From NCBI GenBank assembly GCA_030603035.1, contig JAUVYQ010000015.1:1-29246 (forward strand): DNA of 29,246 nt, given 5' to 3'. The notes under the pieces are model-generated. The model saw nothing but the letters and a program-made list of their open reading frames with translations. It did not search any database and was not told the DNA's origin. Made by a program: the position numbers and the translations under genes. Positions 7,952 through 16,423 of the stretch are shown piece after piece; within the stretch, counting starts at the first letter, position 1, and each line of letters starts with the position of its first letter. Source of the DNA: Phycisphaerae bacterium. Lineage in GTDB: Bacteria; Planctomycetota; Phycisphaerae; Sedimentisphaerales; SG8-4.

Positions 7952-8001
7952 CCACACGCGTAAGCGTGTGGAGGAAAGAGACCCCACACTTACGTGTGGG
8001 G
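7952..8001. repeat. Two adjacent related palindromes between gspI- and gspJ-like genes
   Basis: Hairpin 1, 7952-7971: CCACACGC, loop GTAA, GCGTGTGG, perfect 8-bp stem. Hairpin 2, 7982-8001: CCCCACAC, loop TTAC, GTGTGGGG, perfect 8-bp stem. The second has the reverse-complement loop of the first and a similar stem, as in pairs of REP-type sequences. No T-run follows either, so they are unlikely to be simple terminators. Confidence 0.7.
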
Positions 8002-8024
8002 AATGTGGCGTGGCAAGAAGAAAA

Positions 8025-8798
8025 ATGAGAAAAGCGTTTACACTAATTGAGCTTGTAGTTGCTATTGCGATTCTGGCTATGGTGATTTCTTTTGCAGGCG
8101 TGATTTTCAAGGTCAGCATAGGGGCCTTTCGCACCGGGATTGCAAACGCTGAAATTATGCGAAAAATGCGGGCCATTACCGACCAGTTGAATACCGATTT
8201 CAAAAGCGTCGGTAAAGGTATGCCCATTGTGGTATGGTCAGACCGCATCGTATTTCTCGCAAACGGAGATTTTCAATCGATAAGACAATACGGCGGCAAA
8301 ACGGTAGCGGGCAATCTCGCAAGTATATTTTATGGTATGACAAAGACATCCACCGACGAGCCGATATTGTCAAGAGGACAAATGATACTAACTTCCGATT
8401 ATTCTTTACCGGAACCAAACGCACTGGACGAATATTTTAAGATGCCTTTTTATGAATTTAGAGCTAAATGCAAAGACATTTTTGGGAGTAAGAAGGCGTG
8501 GGCAGGAGGAAACTTGCCGCCTTTAGACACTACTTCAGAACAAGATTTAGTAAGGTATATGGCCAAAGGTGTAAGTGATTTTACGGTAGAGTATGAGCGG
8601 TGGGATAACACAACGGGAAGGTTTGTATGGCTCCCAGGAGGCGGCGGAGACGGCACTTTTGTAGATTCTGACCATGCTATTCTATTTAAGGAGGGACCCG
8701 GTGCAAGGGCTCTGAAGTTCACTTTTACGCTGCGAGATTCGATGGGGATTATAGAGGATGGTCGGCGGTTTACGCATATTGTTTATGTAGGTGATTAA
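8025..8798 (+). CDS. gspJ: GspJ/PilW-like minor pseudopilin
   Basis: 257 residues from ATG 8025. The very short leader MRKA is followed by FTLIELVVAIAILAMVISFAGVIF with Glu at +5 and Ala at -1. The following helix (MRKMRAITDQLNTDFKSVGKGMPIVVW) matches the 'R....L..DL' region of GspJ/PilW. The rest is a beta-rich domain ending in a FTFTLRDSMGIIEDGRRFTHIVYVGD strand pair. An upstream GTG (7968) would place the palindrome pair inside the protein, which is implausible; GTG 8010 is another weak option. It is expected in the tip complex with the GspI- and GspK-like proteins. Confidence 0.75.
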   Translation: MRKAFTLIELVVAIAILAMVISFAGVIFKVSIGAFRTGIANAEIMRKMRAITDQLNTDFKSVGKGMPIVVWSDRIVFLANGDFQSIRQYGGKTVAGNLASIFYGMTKTSTDEPILSRGQMILTSDYSLPEPNALDEYFKMPFYEFRAKCKDIFGSKKAWAGGNLPPLDTTSEQDLVRYMAKGVSDFTVEYERWDNTTGRFVWLPGGGGDGTFVDSDHAILFKEGPGARALKFTFTLRDSMGIIEDGRRFTHIVYVGD

Positions 8799-8931
8799 GG
8801 AAAGTTCATAGTTCATTATTCATAGTTCGTAGAATACAAAATACAACACACGAGATACGAAATGCGACATACAAAATACGACATACGAAATACGAAAAGC
8901 GAATCACCAGCCACGAATCACGAGTCACTGG
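8799..8931. repeat. Degenerate 7-bp repeat array overlapping the gspK-like start
   Basis: After TAGTTCA-like units (8803-8832) the DNA becomes NNNACGA heptads: AATGCGA CATACAA, AATACGA CATACGA, AATACGA AAAGCGA, ATCACCA GCCACGA, ATCACGA. The start codon at 8862 lies in one of these units, and the first 20 or so codons of the GspK-like protein are translated repeat. Confidence 0.7.
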
Positions 8932-11792
8932 CAAGGGCCGGCTCGGCCCTTATTCTAACGGTGGTTTTGACCACCCTGTTGGCTATTGTCGGCGTGGTGT
9001 TTGTTATGATGGCCCGTGTGGACAAAATAGCAACGTCGGCCATATCGGAAAACAGGGAGCTTGGCTTCGCCGTCGAGGCGGTCATTGCAAGGATATCGCA
9101 GGAGCTGGTTTTGGATATCCCCCGTCCAAAACCTTGCTGCCCGGAGGAGGAATACTACGACTATCCCGACCCGTGCAACGCCTGGCTGGCAAGTCTTGAG
9201 CCATACTTAGAGCGAGGTGCGAGTCCACAGGACGACATATATTACTGGCGGCAGATAAGCGATGTTACCGGGGACTTAGCCTGGAGAGGTTTTGCTACAA
9301 GGTATGTTAAGGTAGACCCGCCGGGGAACAGGAAGTATATTCTGGAATATCCTCCAATTAATGTCGATGCGGTGGGGCAATTGGTCTCTGGTGAATTAGA
9401 TGACGGCATGTTGGGCGGTGAACCCAGGGGGCAATTAGCTGATGCGGACGGCGATGGTATAGCGGATGCAAAATGGATTCCGCTTGATAATATTACGACA
9501 AGCAAAGGCAAACCCATCTATGCGGCCATCAGAATCGTTGACAACCAGGCAATGGCAAATGTCAATACGGCATACAGGTTTGACCCGCGCGAAATCATCC
9601 GTGAAAGAATCGACGGCTCAAGCCAGATGCAGATAAATTTGGCCGGGCTGGCAAGGCACATAAATCCCGGAGATGATGATGTTAATGAGATTCATTTTGG
9701 TAATGGGATTCATCCTGGAAGGTGTGGTTCTGGCGACCCAAACTGGGACGCATTTGAGAAGAATATGGTCTGGCGTATCGGGTCTCCGGCAGGTGGTTAT
9801 TGGCCGTTTGATATATCCGATGAGCTCGAATTGCGTTACCGGTACTGCATAACCTCGAAAGCTCAGACGCGATTGGAGAGCTTATGGAATGAGACCATAG
9901 GCCATCCCGCGCCTTTCTTCCAGGGTGTGCCCTATGATGGATATAGAAGCCCAACAGCACACCCAAGAACATGGAGAAGGTTTGATGATTGGAAACAAAG
10001 AATTACCCAAGACCCCAATGGAATCGAGCCTGACAGACGGCATCTGCTCACCACTTACAACATCGACAGGATTATCGACCCGAACGGCCGTAAGATGATT
10101 AACGTCAACGAGAAAATTCCCGTCGATATATTATATAATACGCTGCTGCGCAGCATTGACCCCCGTATAGTTGGTCCTGTCCGCCGGCAAATTGAAGCGC
10201 GTTTGGCACAGCTTGCCGTCAATATAATCGACTTCGCCGACCGTGATGATATTGATAATGATGGAGTTCTGGACCCTGACAGCGTAACGACTTTCGTTGA
10301 CCTCTGTGGCGTCACCCATTATGGTTTTGAGGCCCAGCCGTTCATTACTGAAATCGGTATGAAGAGCAAGCCCGGCTCCATTTACTGCGCGGTCGAGCTC
10401 TATAACCCGTTCGATGAGGCCATAGACTTAAGCGACTTCGAGATTGAGCTTATTTACAATGATTCTAACAGTACCGGTGATGTGTTAACTGTGTCGTTCG
10501 GCAGCGGCGATATAATTGACCCAAACAGGTATTTTGTGGTTGCTAATAGGCTGAGTGAGTTTGACATATACACCCCACGTAGAAGGCAGGACCCAAGACT
10601 CAGGTTTTTTGGCCACTGGCAGCCGCCCGGCGGGCGCAAGCCGCCAATAGTTGGCGACCCCGGCCGAAAACCACCCACGATAACTACTCGTCCGGTCGGC
10701 GATGGGATTGTGTTCCTTAAACGAAGAGTGCGCACTGGAGAATGGATATATGTTGACCGGCAGGTAGTTGACCCGAACTGGGTGCCGAGGGACGACGAGC
10801 GCTATTTCGGACGGAATGACCGCGGCTGGCATGTTATTTATCAAACATTGGCAAACTCCTCCGGCAGCCTCGGTAGAAGGAACTATATTGACCCCGACGC
10901 GTTTTCAGGCCGCAACTTCAGTTTCTATCTTCCAAATCCCATAAAACCTCCTTATCCTACAACAAAACCACAACCCTACACGAAATTGCTTACTGTTGGC
11001 GACATTTCCCGAATCCTGACAATCGGGCACGGCACAACGCCTGACAGCACCATCGGCCAGCGATTATTTGAAACAGCCAAAGACAAGGAGTACGACATCA
11101 GATTAGACCTGCAAAATCCCCTTTATAGAAATATTTTTCAATATCTGACCGTCTTCGACCCGAGCACCGACGATATTGACAATGATAATGACGGCTTCAA
11201 AGATGTGAATGATATATTCAGCCCGGAATGGAAGATTCCCGGCAGGATAAATATCAATACCGCACCGTGGTACGTGATAGCGCAATTGCCGTGGATGACC
11301 GAGCCAATAGCACAGGCAATAGTCGCCTATCGGGACAAACTCAGACTCCCCGTGGATTATCGCCAAAGCCCCACTATAGAGCCGGACCCAAACAGCCGGT
11401 TCTTTGCAACCGGCATTTTCGGCCTCCGGGAAGAGCCCGGTTTTGCAAGTATCGGAGAGTTGAACTTTGTTATTGCCGGTGATTACAACTACAACATTGG
11501 GCGATACTTTCTTGATGGTAATGACCTGCCCGACTTCCCCGACCTGACGACCGATGGGCTGGGCCGGGGCGACGGCGTTGTGGATGACTTCGAGGAGCGC
11601 GATATAATCTTCTCACGAATCAGCAATCTCGTTACCGTCCGCAGCGATGTCTTTACCGCTTACATACTCGTCCGCATCGGCACCGACGGCCCGCAGAAAA
11701 GAGTCATTGCCATACTTGACAGAAGCGATGTTTATTCCGGCAAAGACAAAGTGCGGCTCGTTGCGCTGCACTACGTCCCCGACCCAAGATAA
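8862..11792 (+). CDS. gspK: GspK-like pseudopilus tip protein, very large
   Basis: 976 residues. After a repeat-derived leader, the pilin-like segment is GSALILTVVLTTLLAIVGVVFVMMA. It lacks Glu at +5, as GspK proteins do. Near residues 790-830 it has PGRININTAPWYVIAQLPWM with IAQAIVAYRDK, then FGLREEPGFASIGEL. This is the 'INTA...L..LP' helix-hairpin region of GspK. It is roughly three times the length of proteobacterial GspK. Acidic DxDxDG-type loops, probably calcium-binding, occur near residues 195 (DADGDGIADAKW), 465 (DIDNDGVLDPDS) and 773 (DNDNDGFKDVND). GspK caps the pseudopilus and blocks peptidoglycan-side polymerisation in known systems. The start is uncertain because the leader is repeat sequence and no other ATG precedes the hydrophobic segment. 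Confidence 0.82.
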   Translation: MRHTKYDIRNTKSESPATNHESLARAGSALILTVVLTTLLAIVGVVFVMMARVDKIATSAISENRELGFAVEAVIARISQELVLDIPRPKPCCPEEEYYDYPDPCNAWLASLEPYLERGASPQDDIYYWRQISDVTGDLAWRGFATRYVKVDPPGNRKYILEYPPINVDAVGQLVSGELDDGMLGGEPRGQLADADGDGIADAKWIPLDNITTSKGKPIYAAIRIVDNQAMANVNTAYRFDPREIIRERIDGSSQMQINLAGLARHINPGDDDVNEIHFGNGIHPGRCGSGDPNWDAFEKNMVWRIGSPAGGYWPFDISDELELRYRYCITSKAQTRLESLWNETIGHPAPFFQGVPYDGYRSPTAHPRTWRRFDDWKQRITQDPNGIEPDRRHLLTTYNIDRIIDPNGRKMINVNEKIPVDILYNTLLRSIDPRIVGPVRRQIEARLAQLAVNIIDFADRDDIDNDGVLDPDSVTTFVDLCGVTHYGFEAQPFITEIGMKSKPGSIYCAVELYNPFDEAIDLSDFEIELIYNDSNSTGDVLTVSFGSGDIIDPNRYFVVANRLSEFDIYTPRRRQDPRLRFFGHWQPPGGRKPPIVGDPGRKPPTITTRPVGDGIVFLKRRVRTGEWIYVDRQVVDPNWVPRDDERYFGRNDRGWHVIYQTLANSSGSLGRRNYIDPDAFSGRNFSFYLPNPIKPPYPTTKPQPYTKLLTVGDISRILTIGHGTTPDSTIGQRLFETAKDKEYDIRLDLQNPLYRNIFQYLTVFDPSTDDIDNDNDGFKDVNDIFSPEWKIPGRININTAPWYVIAQLPWMTEPIAQAIVAYRDKLRLPVDYRQSPTIEPDPNSRFFATGIFGLREEPGFASIGELNFVIAGDYNYNIGRYFLDGNDLPDFPDLTTDGLGRGDGVVDDFEERDIIFSRISNLVTVRSDVFTAYILVRIGTDGPQKRVIAILDRSDVYSGKDKVRLVALHYVPDPR

Positions 11793-11834
11793 CTCGTATA
11801 TCGTATTGCGTATCGCGTATTGCGTGAGGCGTAT
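11793..11834. repeat. Degenerate 7-bp repeat array (ATACGNN type)
   Basis: On the minus strand the spacer reads ATACGCC TCACGCA, ATACGCG ATACGCA, ATACGAT ATACGAG: six consecutive heptads directly after the gspK-like stop. Confidence 0.7.
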
Positions 11835-11844
11835 AATGCCGCCG

Positions 11845-11869
11845 AATAATTGCCGCAAGACGGCTTATT
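11845..11869. terminator. Possible bidirectional terminator between convergent genes
   Basis: AATAA (11845-11849) and GCCG (11852-11855) pair with CGGC (11861-11864) and TTATT (11865-11869) around a CAAGA loop, with a two-base bulge. It lies exactly at the convergent junction of the gspK-like gene and the minus-strand protease gene and overlaps the stop codon of the latter. The stem is short, so this is tentative. Confidence 0.3.
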
Positions 11870-14800
11870 AGCCGCCTGATTTGCTCGCCTGCCTGGTATT
11901 TCCGTAAGCCCCCATATTGATTCTACCGCCGTTCGGAGCCGGTTCGAGCGAATAATTGGAACTCGGGTCACCTTTATCAATACAAGGGCTGGTAATACTA
12001 TCAAATACCCATCCTTGTTGGTTCAGTGGGTCCTCCGGGTCCCATCTGCCTGAACTCGATTTCAAGTGATAATCAGGAAGCTCAAGGTCGGCAAACAGAG
12101 GGTCTTCGTTGATATTTCCCTCGCCGTCCCAGACTGCGACGGGGTTGATAACGCCGTTGCTGTCAAACATCTGAATATCGCTGTACGTAACAACAACAAT
12201 ATCGTTGACGTCGTTCACATCCATATCTGAGGTGCCGATTGACAAGCCGATATTGCCCCAGATGATAGAATTTGTTACGGATGCACTGCCGAAGTAGCAT
12301 TCCAGGCCGCCTATTGGCTGACCTTCGCTCACGTATGGGTAAGCGCCGATGTTATTTGTAATTGTGCAGTTTTCAATTTCTACAAAGCTGTTACAGCCTG
12401 AGTTCATAGCACCGCTGAAGCCGCCGACATTGTAGGCTATAACGCAATTTGTAATAACCGACACAGTGTTAGAATCCTCACCCCAGGTGAAAATGCCCCC
12501 GCCGCTGGCCCAGCAACGATTATCAGTTATCGCACAGTTGTCAATCCGTGCCTCACTTTCCAAAACGGCAATTCCACCACCGGAGTCTATTGTGGTGTTC
12601 CATTCTATGGTAGAGTTGTATATTCTTAGACTGCCTCCGTCGCAGTGTATTCCTCCGCCGTCCCGGAAAAAATAATAAGGAGTTTGAGTCCCACAGTCGT
12701 TGTGACTTACGGTGCAATTAATAATCACAGCGTTACTATCTTCGCATGCAATTCCGCCCCCGGCATCGCCGGCCTTGTTCCCGGCTTCCCACACCCCTCC
12801 GACTATACAGTTAATTATCGTCGGGCTCGCATTTTTGCAGTATATTCCACCACCCCGCAGATTTATATCATTGAAATCATTCATATCGTAATAGTATTTG
12901 TCTAATCCGGTCCCACAATCGTTCAGACTTATCTGACAATCGCTGATTATGGCGTTACTATTTTCATAACAGAATATCGCACCGCCTCCGGCTTCGGCTT
13001 CGTTTTCTATTATGAGGCAATTGCTAATCCACGGGCTGCTGCCCTCGCAGTATATTGCGCCTCCGTAACCGCTCGGGTCGGCATCAGGTTGTTGCGGCCA
13101 ATTCAGGTCCTCAGCAAATCCGTTCTTGATGGTAAAGCCGTCTAAAACTGTAGTTGCAGTTTCACCGCTCTGGAAAATAAAGGCGCGCCCATTGCTTTCG
13201 CAATCTATGGTGCAGTCATGGTTAAGCGACCTGTATTTCGACGTTATTGTCAGCGCCTTACCGCCGGGGTCAATATTGTAATTCCCGACACCCGTATAAG
13301 TGCCGTCACGGACGACGACGATAGTGTCATCGTCACCGGCATCAACGGCCTTTTGAATGCTGTCAAACGGATGCTCGGAGCTGCCATCCTCGAGCGGGTC
13401 GCTGACGGTCGGGTCGCCAGGACCAGGGTCATCGTTAGCGTCATCATCAACCCATATGTAGCAAATTGGTATCGGCTCGCTTAAAATAAGAGAGTAATAT
13501 TGTGAGCCGCCAGTTAGCGTTCCCTTGTGGCTAATCTTCACTGTATAAGTGCCTGCATTAGGTGATGGGATATAAACCTGCTCGACGTTGTCCAGTATAT
13601 TGCCGTTGGCGTCAGCTACGGCAGCAGCATCCGGATTATTAGGGTCCAGTCTATACGGGTAATAAATTATGTTAGGGTCGTTATTATCAATGATACGCAA
13701 ATCAAGGTCGTTCATTAAGCAGGGCGTATTATTATCCAAGACGACGTCATTCGATTCGACGATGGGAGTCCCGGGCGGGTCTGTCCAGCACAAGGTCGCC
13801 CGAACTGGTTTGCTACTGCCAATTGTAAATGTATAGGTATTGCTCGTCCCCCCAGCCAGAACATTCTCAATAATTCTTTCTCCATTGGGGTCGTCAGCAT
13901 CTTGCCTTATGTAATCGGCTGCCTGATTTGCATCCATCAACCCCCATCCGTACCTATAATCCGGTCCGGGATTGCTGAGGTCGGTCGCCGTATGGATTAT
14001 CAATCCCTTCAGTGTACTGGCCCGCATAGCTTCGCCGGGGAAGCACTTGTTGTAATATTCCACCAGTAGAACCGCTGAGCCGGTGGCATTGGCAGAAGCC
14101 ATACCCGTGCCGGAGTAGATATCGTAGCTGACATCATTGACCGCTACAGGAGAATAAAGCTCGAATCCATTGGCAACGATATCCGGCTTTATTCGGCCGT
14201 CATCTGTAGGACCCCAACTGCTAAAACCAACCATAGCTCCAGTATCATCCACAGCACCAACTGTCATTATATTTTTAGCCGTGCTAATAGTCGGGATTGT
14301 ATCGTATCCACCACTATCTCTGCCATCATCATAAGGAGCGTTCGGGTCATTTACATTATATATTCTCTGTACCCACCTCCCACCATTGGGGTCATTGGCA
14401 TCAGTAGGGTCATTGGGGTCCAGATACCAGAACTTCGTTCCGTTAGCCGGCGCATCGTCATCGTTACTTCTATCATTCCCCGCAGCTTTGAAAGGAAGAT
14501 AATAAGGAGCCAAATAGCAAACCGAATCCCAGTCGGCAGCGTGATAATCATACCGGCCGAAGTTTCTATCCTCACGTTCACCCCATACGCCGAACCAATA
14601 CGGCTGCTCTACACTGAATTCGAGCCAATGGTCGGTTAAGACCGCCAAATCCAGTAAGTCAACTATGCCATCGCCGTATGGCCAGGGAGCGATATCTACA
14701 AATGGGTCGTGGTCCGGCTCTCGCCAGTTGGCAGCAAGTATTGCAAAATCTATAAAGTTAACTATGTCATCGCCGTTAAAATCCCCCGGTATTGCCCTGA

Positions 14801-15404
14801 AGATTCCCAGTTCCCAGCCGGCTATGACGGCGTATGAATGATTGGATAGGTATATTCTTCCATCTTCACCGTCTCCAGTTGCGGCCCGGCCGGCCATCTC
14901 GTAGGTGTCCGAATACCAGTCATAAGAATCGATACTCACCGCCGGAGCCATACCTTTTGCGTTAGGGTCAACCCCTTGTGCGCCGATTGTCCCTGCCACG
15001 TGAGTTGCGTGATTAGGATTAAGATCAGGCCTATCAGGCTCCGAATTACTATCCATTATCGTTACGCGGTCGTCAAACTCTTGATGTGAGGCGAGGACCC
15101 AGCCGGCGTCCCAGAGCCCTATGGTCAAGTCATTGCCGTCAAGGGAATACGGCGGATTGTGAAGAAGGTTAGCACCTGTCGAGATTGCAGCATCAGCATT
15201 GCAGGTTATGTAATAAATTGGCCGACCATTCTCGATATCTATCAGTTCGAAGCTTTTGCCCTGAACGGTCCCCCTGACTTTCCAGCCGTGCCGTCGAGCC
15301 TCTCTCCAGAGCGGCTCTTCTGCAGCGACTGCAGCAGCTATTCCACTTGCCTGTATAACAAATCCCAAAAACAGGCATCTGATTAGGGTCGCTGTCTTCG
15401 GCAT
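11868..15404 (-). CDS. Secreted subtilisin-like (S8) protein with internal dockerin and C-terminal beta-helix; catalytic Ser replaced by Gly
   Basis: 1178 residues. A signal peptide with cleavage near residue 28 (AAAVAA/EEP). S8 landmarks are Asp99 (IGLWDAG), His132 (NHATHVAGTIGA) and oxyanion Asn310 (KAAGND). The nucleophile motif reads SGTGMASANATG instead of GTSMA.P, so residue 434 is Gly (GGT at 14103-14105) where Ser is required. A dockerin type I pair is inserted in the catalytic domain at about residues 205-263 (DFNGDDIVNFIDFAILAANW; YGDGIVDLLDLAVLTDHW). After the protease come a beta-sandwich (MNDLDLRI, NAGTYTVKISHKG) and, from about residue 655, a right-handed parallel beta-helix with repeated GGGI.C/IINC turns, ending CIDKGDPSSN and NMGAYGNT. 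Homologues are secreted or surface proteins. This one is predicted to be proteolytically inactive unless the Gly is a sequencing error. Confidence 0.85.
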   Translation of the reverse strand: MPKTATLIRCLFLGFVIQASGIAAAVAAEEPLWREARRHGWKVRGTVQGKSFELIDIENGRPIYYITCNADAAISTGANLLHNPPYSLDGNDLTIGLWDAGWVLASHQEFDDRVTIMDSNSEPDRPDLNPNHATHVAGTIGAQGVDPNAKGMAPAVSIDSYDWYSDTYEMAGRAATGDGEDGRIYLSNHSYAVIAGWELGIFRAIPGDFNGDDIVNFIDFAILAANWREPDHDPFVDIAPWPYGDGIVDLLDLAVLTDHWLEFSVEQPYWFGVWGEREDRNFGRYDYHAADWDSVCYLAPYYLPFKAAGNDRSNDDDAPANGTKFWYLDPNDPTDANDPNGGRWVQRIYNVNDPNAPYDDGRDSGGYDTIPTISTAKNIMTVGAVDDTGAMVGFSSWGPTDDGRIKPDIVANGFELYSPVAVNDVSYDIYSGTGMASANATGSAVLLVEYYNKCFPGEAMRASTLKGLIIHTATDLSNPGPDYRYGWGLMDANQAADYIRQDADDPNGERIIENVLAGGTSNTYTFTIGSSKPVRATLCWTDPPGTPIVESNDVVLDNNTPCLMNDLDLRIIDNNDPNIIYYPYRLDPNNPDAAAVADANGNILDNVEQVYIPSPNAGTYTVKISHKGTLTGGSQYYSLILSEPIPICYIWVDDDANDDPGPGDPTVSDPLEDGSSEHPFDSIQKAVDAGDDDTIVVVRDGTYTGVGNYNIDPGGKALTITSKYRSLNHDCTIDCESNGRAFIFQSGETATTVLDGFTIKNGFAEDLNWPQQPDADPSGYGGAIYCEGSSPWISNCLIIENEAEAGGGAIFCYENSNAIISDCQISLNDCGTGLDKYYYDMNDFNDINLRGGGIYCKNASPTIINCIVGGVWEAGNKAGDAGGGIACEDSNAVIINCTVSHNDCGTQTPYYFFRDGGGIHCDGGSLRIYNSTIEWNTTIDSGGGIAVLESEARIDNCAITDNRCWASGGGIFTWGEDSNTVSVITNCVIAYNVGGFSGAMNSGCNSFVEIENCTITNNIGAYPYVSEGQPIGGLECYFGSASVTNSIIWGNIGLSIGTSDMDVNDVNDIVVVTYSDIQMFDSNGVINPVAVWDGEGNINEDPLFADLELPDYHLKSSSGRWDPEDPLNQQGWVFDSITSPCIDKGDPSSNYSLEPAPNGGRINMGAYGNTRQASKSGG

Positions 15405-15450
15405 ACTAACTCTTTCTATCTACCCGGTATCGCCTTTGGACTTTCCCTAA

Positions 15451-15480
15451 ATTATACCAGAATCCTCCCTTAAAAGCCAA
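15451..15480 (-). promoter_or_regulatory. Candidate sigma-70 promoter for the S8-like gene
   Basis: On the minus strand: -35 TTGGCT (15475-15480), 18-bp spacer, perfect -10 TATAAT (15451-15456). It predicts a start site about 40 bases before ATG 15404. The -35 is weak. Confidence 0.45.
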
Positions 15481-15546
15481 TAAAAAAACTCAAAAACCAG
15501 CGAAAACACCTGAGTACCTGAAGGAAATGAAAAAGACACTTGGTGA

Positions 15547-16362
15547 TTAGGACTTCAGAAGGCCCAATAATTCCGCGTGAACCTTTTTGTTAGCGGTTAT
15601 TACCTGGAATTCCTGGCCTTCATAGCTGTCCAGGTCAACAGGAAAGATTTTACCGCCTTGCCAATCGCTCACAATAGCCCCTGCAGTCTCCGCAATCACC
15701 GCCCCGGCCGCTATATCCCATAACCTCGGGTCAGAAGCGATAGTAGCAATAAGCCCGCCTTTTGCCACGTAAACAAGCTGCAGGGCTGTTGTGCCCAAAT
15801 TGCGAAATCTTGTCCGCTCCATAATTTCGCAAGCCCAACCCGGCACCCCATTATCAAAATGGCTGTCCAGGCCAACGCTTGAAAATTTATCCATCTTCTC
15901 TTTGCCGGCTGTGATTCGCCTGCCATTCAATTGTGCCTCACGGCCTTTAACAGCCGTGAACATCGAGTCTGTGGCCGGCTCAAAAATAACGCCCACAATC
16001 GGCTTGCCCTCATACATTACCGCGATACTGATGGTGAACAAAAGCATACGGTGCGCAAAATTGTTCGTTCCGTCTATCGGGTCGATGACCCACCAGAGAC
16101 GCTCGGCTCCTCTCGGCGGCTGCTTGAATATTCCGCCTTCATCACCTTCCTCGGCCATAAAACCGTGGTCCGGATAGTTCTCTTTGATTCGGTCCACGAT
16201 TATTTTCTGGCATCTGGCATCGGTTTGGGTTACCAGCTCGCTGCTGGTCTTTAGCGAAGCTTTGATAAAGTTTATTTCTTCCATTGCCCGCTGACCGGCC
16301 AGACGTGCTGCAACAATCGCGGTTTCCAGCATTCGGCTCAAGTTTCTCTGCTCTAATACCAT
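15547..16362 (-). CDS. Inositol monophosphatase family phosphatase
   Basis: 271 residues of the Mg2+-dependent, Li+-sensitive phosphatase family (IMPase / SuhB / CysQ / histidinol-phosphatase HisN-like). Metal-site motifs are present: GFMAEEG (residues about 67-73), WVIDPIDGTNNF (about 91-102) and LWDIAAGAVIAETAGA (from about 214). The N-terminal ELVTQTDARCQ corresponds to the usual ELVT..D. All metal ligands appear intact, so it should hydrolyse a sugar, inositol or related monophosphate in the cytoplasm; the substrate cannot be read from the sequence. ATG at 16360-16362 is preferred because GAAAGG lies just upstream. A TTG seven codons earlier is the longer alternative. It is divergent from the DUF2752 gene. 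Confidence 0.9.
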   Translation of the reverse strand: MVLEQRNLSRMLETAIVAARLAGQRAMEEINFIKASLKTSSELVTQTDARCQKIIVDRIKENYPDHGFMAEEGDEGGIFKQPPRGAERLWWVIDPIDGTNNFAHRMLLFTISIAVMYEGKPIVGVIFEPATDSMFTAVKGREAQLNGRRITAGKEKMDKFSSVGLDSHFDNGVPGWACEIMERTRFRNLGTTALQLVYVAKGGLIATIASDPRLWDIAAGAVIAETAGAIVSDWQGGKIFPVDLDSYEGQEFQVITANKKVHAELLGLLKS

Positions 16363-16385
16363 ATCTTGCCTTTCGTGTTCCAACC

Positions 16386-16414
16386 TTGACAGAATTACTA
16401 CATTCTCTTATTTT
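16386..16414 (+). promoter_or_regulatory. Candidate sigma-70 promoter for the DUF2752 gene
   Basis: Perfect -35 TTGACA (16386-16391), 17-bp spacer, -10 TATTTT (16409-16414). The predicted start site (about 16421) is only a few bases before ATG 16424 and there is no Shine-Dalgarno, so the transcript would be essentially leaderless. Confidence 0.5.
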
Positions 16415-16423
16415 AGCGTAGTT

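Noticed and set aside
7968..8024. Longer GspJ-like protein starting at GTG 7968
   Set aside because: The extra 19 codons translate the palindrome pair and would put an implausible Cys-rich leader before a standard prepilin start.
7160..8248. Minus-strand open frame of 362 codons
   Set aside because: It runs across two clear pseudopilin genes and the palindromes between them; its composition is that of an antisense shadow.
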